Source: CAZIOH01 sp964540815
GTDB taxonomy: Bacteria > Myxococcota_A > Polyangia > Fen-1088
Length of the DNA: 14,700 bases
Assembly: GCA_964540815.1 (NCBI GenBank)
Contig: CAZIOH010000126.1
Coordinates: forward strand, 1-14,700
Direction of reading: 5' to 3'
A program made the position numbers and the translations under genes. How positions within the stretch are numbered: the first letter of the stretch is position 1; every line of letters begins with the position of its first letter. Of the stretch, positions 6,710 through 11,783 are shown piece after piece. The notes under the pieces are model-generated. The model ran no database searches, was not told where the DNA came from, and saw only the letters and a list, made by a program, of their open reading frames with translations.

Positions 6710-7139
6710 CGACCTCCTCGGAGACCGCGGGGTTGGTCGCGACATCGAGCTCGGTGACGGAGTCGGAGTTCTTCCGAGCGATGAGCTGAGCCAGGAGCTC
6801 GGGCAACTTCGCGAGGTCGGGCTTGAGCACCACCGGGACCCCGAGGGCCGCGATCTGCCGCGGCTCCACCACCCCGGTCATGACGACGGTGGGGATGGTT
6901 CGAAAGAAGCTGTTTCTCCGCAGAGCCTTCAGCAACTCCACCCCGCTCATGATTGGCATCAGAAGGTCGATGACGATCGCGGCTGGTGTCTCCCGCGCGA
7001 GGTGCTCGATCGCTTCCCGTCCATTTCCCGCCTCGATTGTCCTGAACCCCCAGGCGCCGAGCGACTTCGCCAGCAGCCGGCGAACACTCGCCTCGTCTTC
7101 CACCACTAGAACCGTCTTCTGAATGCCAGTTCCCGGCAT
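6696..7139 (-). CDS. Single-domain response regulator (CheY-like receiver)
   Basis: The 147-residue protein is one receiver domain (about 8-123) with a short acidic tail and no DNA-binding or enzyme output. Phosphotransfer residues are intact: acidic pair E14-D15, phosphoacceptor D58 in I-D-L-L-M-P, switch T88 in V-M-T-G, and K106 in L-K-P. The aromatic switch residue common near 104 is not present (V-P-V-V-L-K). It is likely phosphorylated by a histidine kinase encoded elsewhere, as none is in this window, and should act through protein contacts. The ATG at 7139 follows GGGAGG four bases upstream, better than the GTG at 7163. Orphan receivers are common in myxobacterial genomes; the pathway cannot be told. 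Confidence 0.9.
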   Translation of the reverse strand: MPGTGIQKTVLVVEDEASVRRLLAKSLGAWGFRTIEAGNGREAIEHLARETPAAIVIDLLMPIMSGVELLKALRRNSFFRTIPTVVMTGVVEPRQIAALGVPVVLKPDLAKLPELLAQLIARKNSDSVTELDVATNPAVSEEVASGG

Positions 7140-7482
7140 GACACCTCCCGGAGAGCCGAACACGTCCAGGCGATTGCCCCCTGCACCGCCAACACCCGTT
7201 CAAGAAACCCGAACTCCGACCGTATCATCCGAAGCCAGCACGGGCAAGGCAAAATCCGGCGAATTCGACCCGCATTTCAACCATCGGTTTCCGAGCGGCC
7301 AGCACCTCGATTCGTGCTGTGATCTCGTGTGCGACCGGCAACGACACCTCGACAGGTACGAGGTGCGAAAACAGGCCGCGATCATGCTGTCCGCGGAATT
7401 TTTTTCGACGCCGGATCGTTTGCAGCAGCGGATTGTTTTCGACAGCGGCTCGTCTTGGGCAACGGATGGTTTTCGACAGCGA
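7140..7482. other. Intergenic region between the secreted protein and receiver genes
   Basis: This 343-bp gap has no supported gene and looks less GC-rich than its flanks. It must hold the receiver gene promoter on the minus strand, but no convincing -35/-10 pair is seen. It contains a 7-bp hairpin at 7345-7365 and a degenerate tandem repeat at 7403-7500. Confidence 0.6.
7345..7365. terminator. Hairpin downstream of the DUF1579-like gene
   Basis: CACCTCG (7345-7351) and CGAGGTG (7359-7365) form a perfect 7-bp stem with a 7-nt loop, about 118 bp beyond the stop of the minus-strand gene. It could end that transcript or act in the receiver gene leader. Confidence 0.35.
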
Positions 7483-7500
7483 TCACTTTCGACAGCGGTC
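7403..7500. repeat. Degenerate tandem repeat, 34-bp unit
   Basis: TTTCGAC recurs at 7403, 7437, 7471 and 7487, with steps of 34, 34 and 16 bp. The units 7403-7436 and 7437-7470 agree at about 25 of 34 positions. TTTCGACAGCG is exact at 7437, 7471 and 7487. The last copy lies inside the 3' end of the DUF1579-like gene, where its complement encodes R-C-R-K just before the stop. The other copies follow the stop. Confidence 0.6.
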
Positions 7501-8271
7501 TTCGCCGAGGGTCATCCAGTCTCCGCCGACCTTCATCTCGCCTCGCCAGGTGAACTCGCGATCCCCCTTCTTGGTGATCACCTCCCGAAACGGGACCTTC
7601 TTGCCACCGAGGTTCGCGTCACCCGCCAGGGTCACCACGTCGCCGTTCCAGCCGCTCGAGATCTCGTGGGTGGTCCCGCCGGCATTGTCGACGCCCATCA
7701 TGGTGAACGACTTGGCGACGCTGTCGTAGGTCAGGAAGCCGCGCGCCTTGAGCGGGGCTGGATTGGCCTTGGCCTTGACCTGCTGGTACTCGGCGGCCCA
7801 CCAGAAGTTGTCGAGGTCTCGCTTGAACTTCCAGGTCGACCGATACGCGTGCTCGGGACCGCTCGGGGTCGCCGGCGCACGGCCGTCACACCGCCAGCTT
7901 CCCTCGAGGACCTTCATCTGTTCGAGCTCCATCGCCGGCTTCGTTCCGGCCCCGCCGGCCGCGGCCCCCCCGCTGCTGGCTCCGGTCGCGACCGGAGCCG
8001 CGGAGGCTCCCTCACCGGTGACCGTCCCCGTCGCCCCGCCGCTCGCCGTCGCCGCACCGGCGGAAGCCACCGCGGGCTTGACCTGGGTCGCGGGCTTCGA
8101 GGCGCCCATCGCCGCCGCCGCCGGAGTCGCTGGCCTGGCGGCTGGGATGCCGGCCGAAGGGGTCGGCGGGCTCGGCTCGGCGGAGGCCGGAGCGGCCATC
8201 CCGGCCGTGATCGCCAGCGCGGTGGCCAGGGCGGTGCACACCGTCGTCCGGGGGCGAGAGCATCGGGTCAT
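7483..8271 (-). CDS. Secreted protein with Ala-rich linker and DUF1579-like domain
   Basis: The 262-residue protein starts with a signal peptide (positive residues, hydrophobic A-L-A-T-A-L-A-I-T-A-G-M, then A-S-A around 29-31 as a likely cleavage site). A low-complexity Ala/Gly/Ser/Pro stretch follows to about residue 112. The folded domain is about 113-260 and begins M-K-V-L-E-G-S-W-R-C-D-G, the L-E-G-x-W opening of DUF1579-like beta-barrel proteins. It continues with F-K-R-D-L-D-N-F-W-W, G-F-L-T-Y-D and G-E-M-K-V-G-G-D-W. Two cysteines, C128 and C260, near the ends of the domain could form a disulfide after export. The start is secure: AAGGAGGT lies six bases before the ATG. Function is unknown; lipocalin-like ligand binding is a guess from the fold type. 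Confidence 0.78.
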   Translation of the reverse strand: MTRCSRPRTTVCTALATALAITAGMAAPASAEPSPPTPSAGIPAARPATPAAAAMGASKPATQVKPAVASAGAATASGGATGTVTGEGASAAPVATGASSGGAAAGGAGTKPAMELEQMKVLEGSWRCDGRAPATPSGPEHAYRSTWKFKRDLDNFWWAAEYQQVKAKANPAPLKARGFLTYDSVAKSFTMMGVDNAGGTTHEISSGWNGDVVTLAGDANLGGKKVPFREVITKKGDREFTWRGEMKVGGDWMTLGEDRCRK

Positions 8272-8407
8272 CTTTGGACCTCCTTCTTCGTGGAGAGTGA
8301 ACCAGGGGGGGGATTGGACACGAACGGGCTACGACGGGCGAAACGATAACCCAGGACCTCCGATTTGATGAGGGAATTGGGTCTAAACAAACCGGATGGA
8401 GCACCAC

Positions 8408-8463
8408 GCAATTTGGCCCGCGCAATTTGGCCCGCGCAATTTGGCCCGGGGAACTTGCCCGGG
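8408..8463. repeat. 14-bp tandem repeat array, three good copies plus a decayed fourth
   Basis: GCAATTTGGCCCGC occurs at 8408-8421 and 8422-8435. A third copy at 8436-8449 differs only in the last base. A degenerate fourth follows (8450-8463, core GAACTTGCCCGG), and a trace may continue to about 8476. The period is not a multiple of three, so it is not a peptide repeat. It lies between divergent promoters and may be a repeated protein-binding site or a replication-slippage product. Confidence 0.85.
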
Positions 8464-8542
8464 GCGCATGGCCCGCCCGATGTTTCCTTGCGCCTTCTTG
8501 TCCGGCGCGGGGGTCCGGTGACTGACGACCACCCGTCGGCGA

Positions 8543-8561
8543 TCGGCAACCCAGTTGCCGA
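8543..8561. promoter_or_regulatory. Perfect inverted repeat upstream of the SanA-like gene
   Basis: TCGGCAAC (8543-8550) and GTTGCCGA (8554-8561) are exact complements around a 3-bp centre. This could be an operator for a dimeric regulator or a tight hairpin in the leader, about 72 bp before the GTG start. Confidence 0.5.
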
Positions 8562-8589
8562 ACACGACTCGGCGGCGCGATTGAGTAAC

Positions 8590-8637
8590 ATGGGCCGCCT
8601 CATGCGATCCCTCGACCTCCGCCCGGCCGTCCGGTGA
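8590..8637 (+). other. Possible 15-codon leader ORF overlapping the SanA-like start
   Basis: An ATG at 8590 opens a 15-residue frame (MGRLMRSLDLRPAVR) whose TGA at 8635-8637 overlaps the next gene's GTG as GTGA. The frame is open further upstream to an ATG at 8365. There is no clear SD before 8590. The overlap could allow translational coupling, but expression is not shown. Confidence 0.25.
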
Positions 8638-9344
8638 CCGAAGCCAGCGATGGGCCCACCGTGGACGCCACGCGGGCCGGCGGAGCCAGGCGGTCCGGCA
8701 CGCGGCTGCCCAACGTCTCGTCGGTGGCGATGGCCCTGGCTCTCGGGTTGGGGCTGGCGTCGGTGGCCGCGAACGTCGGCATCCGCCGTTCGGCGCGGCC
8801 TTATCTGCATCACCACGCCGAGGAGGTGCCTCTCGGCAGCGGCGTCGCGATCGTCCCCGGAGCCTCGGTCCATCGCGACGGGACGCCCTCGCCCCAGCTC
8901 GAGGAGCGGCTGAGGGCCGCCCTCGCCCTGCTGCTGCAGGGCCGCGTGAGCGCGATCCTGGTGTCGGGTGCCCACCGTGGCGCCTACGACGAGGCTGGCC
9001 CGATGCGCCGCTGGTTGCTCCAGCGCGGCGCGGGCAGCTCCGCGGTGCGCGAGGACCACTCCGGGTTCCGGACGCTCGACACCATGGAGCGCGCGGTGCA
9101 CGTGTTCGCGGTGGAGCGTGCCGTGATCTGCACGCAGGCGTTTCACCTGCCACGGGCGGTGTTCCTCGCCCGTCACGCCCGCATCGAGACGCTGGGGCTG
9201 GCGGCGGATGCCACGCCACGCACCACGGGCGCGGGAGACTGGGTGCGCGAGTGGTTCGCCAACGTGATGGCGGTCGGCGATGTGTTCGTCTGGCACCGCG
9301 GCGCGCGTGAACCGGGCGCCCCGCGCGAGGGGAGCCCGCGCTGA
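8634..9344 (+). CDS. SanA-like DUF218 (YdcF/ElyC/SanA) membrane protein
   Basis: The 236-residue protein has a Ser/Gly/Arg-rich start, one membrane segment at about 27-50 and a DUF218 domain at about 66-222, probably periplasmic. The pattern closely follows E. coli SanA: V-P-G-A-S at 74-78, S-G at 111-112, the D141-H-S-G-F-R-T-L-D149 block, T-Q-A-F-H-L-P-R-A at 167-175 and a final F-V-W-H-R. SanA affects the envelope permeability barrier, including vancomycin exclusion; relatives act in envelope polymer metabolism, with the precise reaction unsettled. The start is GTG at 8634. No strong SD is seen, and the GTG overlaps the stop of an upstream frame. The next gene overlaps this one at CTGA, implying an operon and coupled translation. 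Confidence 0.85.
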   Translation: MTEASDGPTVDATRAGGARRSGTRLPNVSSVAMALALGLGLASVAANVGIRRSARPYLHHHAEEVPLGSGVAIVPGASVHRDGTPSPQLEERLRAALALLLQGRVSAILVSGAHRGAYDEAGPMRRWLLQRGAGSSAVREDHSGFRTLDTMERAVHVFAVERAVICTQAFHLPRAVFLARHARIETLGLAADATPRTTGAGDWVREWFANVMAVGDVFVWHRGAREPGAPREGSPR

Positions 9345-9976
9345 GAAACCCGCGCAACCGCCTCGGCCAGGGCGGTGACCACCACCGGTGCGCGGAGTGC
9401 TTGCTGCTGAGAGCGGACTGTCTGTGCGCGCTGGTGCCGCGCCTCACGACCCGGACCCGCGTGGTCCTGGTGCTGCACAGCCTCGAGGATCGGAAGACCA
9501 GCAACACCGGGAAGCTGGCGGTTCGCTGCCTCACCAACAGCGCGGTGGTGCGCCGGGGCGTGGAGGGGCAGCCGATGGCCGCCGTCCACCCGAGCCCGGG
9601 CTTCGAGGCGGTGCTGCTGTTTCCAGGGCCAGGTGCGCGGCCGATCGGCGACTTTGGCCACGGCGCAAGGCCGATCGAGCTCTTCGTACCCGACGGAACC
9701 TGGGGCCAGGCACAGCGCGCCCGCCAGCGGGTGGTCGGGCTCGGTGATCTCCCGTGCGCATCGATCACGCGCGCGGCCCCGTCCGACTACCGCCTGCGGA
9801 TCACCAGCGATCCGCGGCGGCTCTCCACGCTCGAGTCCATCGCCGAGGCGCTCGCGGTCCTCGAGGCTCCCCCGGTCGAGGGGCAACCCGACGTTCGCGC
9901 GGAGCTCCTGCGCGTCTTCGGCGTGATGGTCGAGCGATCGCTCAAGCACCGCGCCCGGGGGGACGTTCATCGATAG
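9341..9976 (+). CDS. DTW-domain protein, probable tRNA-uridine aminocarboxypropyltransferase
   Basis: DTW-domain enzymes (TapT/TuaA, YfiP family) transfer the 3-amino-3-carboxypropyl group from S-adenosylmethionine to uridine in tRNA, giving acp3U. The 211-residue reading has the zinc-type cluster C17-x-x-C20 with C27-x-C29, then N-T-G-K-L-A, and the signature D118-G-T-W121. The frame is open only from 9311, and before codon 21 it contains no ATG, GTG or TTG. The TTG at 9401 would delete the first C-x-x-C. The CTG at 9341 follows AGGGGAG with six-base spacing and overlaps the upstream stop as CTGA, so CTG is taken as the start. This is unusual but well supported. The gene ends next to a hairpin and is probably co-transcribed with the SanA-like gene. 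Confidence 0.85.
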   Translation: MRNPRNRLGQGGDHHRCAECLLLRADCLCALVPRLTTRTRVVLVLHSLEDRKTSNTGKLAVRCLTNSAVVRRGVEGQPMAAVHPSPGFEAVLLFPGPGARPIGDFGHGARPIELFVPDGTWGQAQRARQRVVGLGDLPCASITRAAPSDYRLRITSDPRRLSTLESIAEALAVLEAPPVEGQPDVRAELLRVFGVMVERSLKHRARGDVHR

Positions 9977-9990
9977 AGTCTGGAGAGGGG

Positions 9991-10007
9991 GTCGGGTCTG
10001 TCCCGAC
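9991..10007. terminator. Hairpin between convergent DTW and PilZ genes
   Basis: GTCGGG (9991-9996) and CCCGAC (10002-10007) form a perfect 6-bp stem with a 5-nt loop, 14 bp after the DTW stop. Three copies of ACTCA follow (10006-10020). There is no U-tract. Confidence 0.45.
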
Positions 10008-10020
10008 TCAACTCAACTCA
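10006..10020. repeat. Three tandem ACTCA units
   Basis: ACTCA is repeated exactly three times between the two convergent stop codons. It is probably a simple slippage repeat. Confidence 0.8.
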
Positions 10021-10034
10021 TACCGACTCGCCCT

Positions 10035-10403
10035 TCAGGCGAGGTGAATCTCTGGATCGAGGACCCGTGACAGCACCTTCGCGCGTTCCTCTGGCGTGGC
10101 GCTCTCCAGCTGATCGACGAACTTCTGCAGCTCCGGGTTCACCGCCCCGAACTCCACGCCGAAGCCGTCCCCCTGGCCGCGGATGACGCGACCGGTGGCG
10201 TTGCAGATCGAGCGCGGCAGCACCACGAAGTCCATGGTGACCCGCGCGGGCTCCCGCAGCGCGGAGGTCGCGGTGAAGAAGCATCCGCCCTGGGAGATGT
10301 CACGAATGCGTCCCCGCTGTGGCTCCCCGCTCCCCGAGACGACCAGGGTGAAGGGAAGATCCAGAAACAACCTCGTGTACTGGCGTCGCTCTGACCCTGT
10401 CAT
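10035..10403 (-). CDS. PilZ-domain protein (probable c-di-GMP receptor)
   Basis: The 122-residue protein is a single PilZ domain followed by a helical tail. Both halves of the c-di-GMP binding signature are intact: R7-Q-Y-T-R11 (RxxxR) and D35-I-S-Q-G-G40 (DxSxxG). The strands after it end in G-D-G-F-G-V-E-F, typical of the barrel. The C-terminal part (about 90-122) is charged and probably helical. Such small PilZ proteins act as adaptors that change partner activity when c-di-GMP binds, often in motility or surface behaviour; the partner here is unknown. The ATG at 10403 is chosen; a GTG at 10406 directly before it is equally in frame. A possible promoter lies at 10462-10488. The gene is divergent from the ligase. 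Confidence 0.88.
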   Translation of the reverse strand: MTGSERRQYTRLFLDLPFTLVVSGSGEPQRGRIRDISQGGCFFTATSALREPARVTMDFVVLPRSICNATGRVIRGQGDGFGVEFGAVNPELQKFVDQLESATPEERAKVLSRVLDPEIHLA

Positions 10404-10461
10404 CACCTGGAAAGTCTACGAAGGACCGTCGGTACCCTCAACCCTCGCGCCCTCGAAATCC

Positions 10462-10488
10462 GCAATATTCCGCCGAAAATTGCGTCAA
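10462..10488 (-). promoter_or_regulatory. Possible promoter of the PilZ gene, with overlapping inverted repeat
   Basis: On the minus strand TTGACG (10488-10483) fits a -35 box at five of six bases. TATTGC (10467-10462) is a weak -10 at 15-bp spacing. An inverted repeat CGCAAT (10461-10466)/ATTGCG (10479-10484) overlaps both boxes and could be an operator. The predicted start would be about 50 bases before the ATG. Confidence 0.35.
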
Positions 10489-10552
10489 ACGCGTGGTCGC
10501 GCCCGACCGCCAGGCCCTCGGACGGCCGAATTTGCCCCACCGGCCCTCCGGT

Positions 10553-10571
10553 TGTTGCGTGCTATGCAACA
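10553..10571. promoter_or_regulatory. Inverted repeat just upstream of the ligase ribosome binding site
   Basis: TGTTGC (10553-10558) and GCAACA (10566-10571) pair around a 7-base centre, ending four bases before the GGAGGAG ribosome binding site at 10575. It could be an operator or a leader hairpin affecting ligase expression. Confidence 0.35.
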
Positions 10572-10590
10572 TATGGAGGAGTGCCACGAG

Positions 10591-11730
10591 ATGCCCCGCC
10601 GATTCCCGCACCCTCGCGATCGCTCGTCCAGGCGCGCGGTCCCGGCCGGGCCGAGGCCGGCCGGCGCGCCACCGGGCTCCGCGCCACCGGGCTCCGCGCC
10701 ACCGCTCTTCGTGCCTCCCCAGCTCGCCACCCCCGCCAGCCAGGCGCCGACCGGGGACGCGTGGATCCACGAGATCAAGCTCGACGGATACCGGATGGCC
10801 TGCCGGATCGCCGGCGATGACGTCCGCTTCCTCAGCCGTCGGGAGCTCGACTGGACCGCCGATCTCCCCGAGCTGGCCGGGGCCGCGCGTCGGCTCGGGG
10901 GTCCGGCTTCGCCGCGCACGATCTCGGCCTATCTCGACGGCGAGGTCGCGTTTCGAGCTCCCGATGGGCGGACCCGCTTCGGCGCCCTCCAGAACGCGCT
11001 CGCGGGTGGGGCGCGGGAAGGGCTGACGTACTTCGCGTTCGATCTGCTCCACCTCGGCGACCAGAGCCTGGTGGAATTGCCGTTGATCGAGCGCAAGGCG
11101 CGCCTCACGGCGCTGTTCGCAGGCGCGCCCGCCGAGGCGCTGGGGCGCATGAGCGCGGTGACGCACGTGCGCGGGCAAGGTCCCGCGGTGCTGGAGAGCG
11201 CGCGGCGGCTCGGGCTCGAGGGAATCGTCAGCAAGCGCCTGGATCGGCCGTGGCGGGCCGGGCGCGGCACCGGCTGGCTCAAGATCAAGTGCAAGCGCCG
11301 GCAGGAATTCGTGGTCGCGGGGTTCACCGCGCGCAATGGCCGGTCAGCGACGGCGGCGGGACCGGTGCAGGTGGGGGCGTTGCTCTGTGGCTACCACGAC
11401 CCGTCCGGGCGGCTCTGCTGCGCCGGGCGGGTCGGCAGCGGGTTCACGGATCGCGAGCTCGATCTCCTCGGGGTCGAGCTGCGGGCGCTCCAGGTCGACC
11501 GCTCTCCGTTCGACGGAGGGATTCCACCCGAGGTCGCGCGCGGCGCGCACTGGGTGCGGCCGAAGCTGGTGGCCGAGGTGGAGTTCACCGAGTGGACCGA
11601 TGACGGGCAGATTCGCCACGGCGTGTTCCTCGGCCAGCGTTCGGACAAGCCCGCCGAGGAGGTTGGCCGCGAGCCCGACGACGGGGCGGCCAGCGACCAT
11701 GCCCCCGACGAGGCACATGACGAAGGATGA
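10591..11730 (+). CDS. Stand-alone LigD-type ATP-dependent DNA ligase
   Basis: This enzyme seals DNA nicks through a ligase-AMP intermediate; the type serves bacterial non-homologous end joining. The 379-residue protein has the adenylation domain at about 55-234 and an OB-fold domain at about 240-358. Nucleotidyltransferase motifs are clear: K63-L-D-G-Y-R68 with catalytic K63, D116-G-E-V, F150-D-L-L-H, E210-G-I-V-S-K-R and W229-L-K-I-K. The OB part has V-G-S-G-F at 281-285 and V-R-P-K-L-V-A-E-V-E-F-T-E-W, typical of LigD ligase domains. Polymerase and 3'-phosphoesterase domains of multidomain LigD are absent, and no Ku gene is in this window. The ATG at 10591 follows GGAGGAG at nine bases; the ATG at 10573 overlaps that SD. 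The first 50 residues are Arg/Pro-rich and include an A-P-P-G-S repeat. The C-terminal 20 residues are acidic. Confidence 0.9.
   Translation: MPRRFPHPRDRSSRRAVPAGPRPAGAPPGSAPPGSAPPLFVPPQLATPASQAPTGDAWIHEIKLDGYRMACRIAGDDVRFLSRRELDWTADLPELAGAARRLGGPASPRTISAYLDGEVAFRAPDGRTRFGALQNALAGGAREGLTYFAFDLLHLGDQSLVELPLIERKARLTALFAGAPAEALGRMSAVTHVRGQGPAVLESARRLGLEGIVSKRLDRPWRAGRGTGWLKIKCKRRQEFVVAGFTARNGRSATAAGPVQVGALLCGYHDPSGRLCCAGRVGSGFTDRELDLLGVELRALQVDRSPFDGGIPPEVARGAHWVRPKLVAEVEFTEWTDDGQIRHGVFLGQRSDKPAEEVGREPDDGAASDHAPDEAHDEG
10666..10704 (+). repeat. In-frame 15-bp tandem repeat in the ligase N-terminus
   Basis: GCGCCACCGGGCTCC occurs at 10666-10680 and 10681-10695, with a partial third copy (10696-10704). 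It encodes Ala-Pro-Pro-Gly-Ser twice and then Ala-Pro-Pro. It lies in the disordered leader before the catalytic domain. Confidence 0.85.
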
Positions 11731-11783
11731 GGTTGTTCGACTGTTAACCTGGCCAGCCGCCGGGTCATGTTAGTTTCCCTCGC

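Larger units (their letters stand above)
8272..8633. other. Divergent intergenic region with repeats and an inverted repeat
   Basis: This 362-bp region separates two divergent genes and should hold both promoters. It contains a G8 run (8305-8312), a 14-bp tandem repeat array (from 8408), a perfect 8-bp inverted repeat (8543-8561) and a possible short leader ORF (8590-8637). I see no strong sigma70-type boxes on either strand and no RNA gene. Confidence 0.6.

Noticed and set aside
7123..8349. 408-codon open frame on the plus strand opposite the secreted protein
   Set aside because: It runs through the repeat region and antisense to a gene with a perfect SD, signal peptide and recognisable domain; its C-terminal part is Arg/Gly low complexity.
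8408..8463. CRISPR-like array
   Set aside because: The units are adjacent 14-mers without spacers and no cas gene is present.
8365..8637. 90-codon protein gene upstream of the SanA-like gene
   Set aside because: It runs through the 14-bp repeats in changing frames, has no SD or domain, and its composition is not coding-like; only the last 15 codons are kept as a speculative leader.
10183..10590. Upstream extension of the ligase frame into the PilZ gene
   Set aside because: It is antisense to PilZ and lacks similarity to ligase N-termini; an SD supports 10591.
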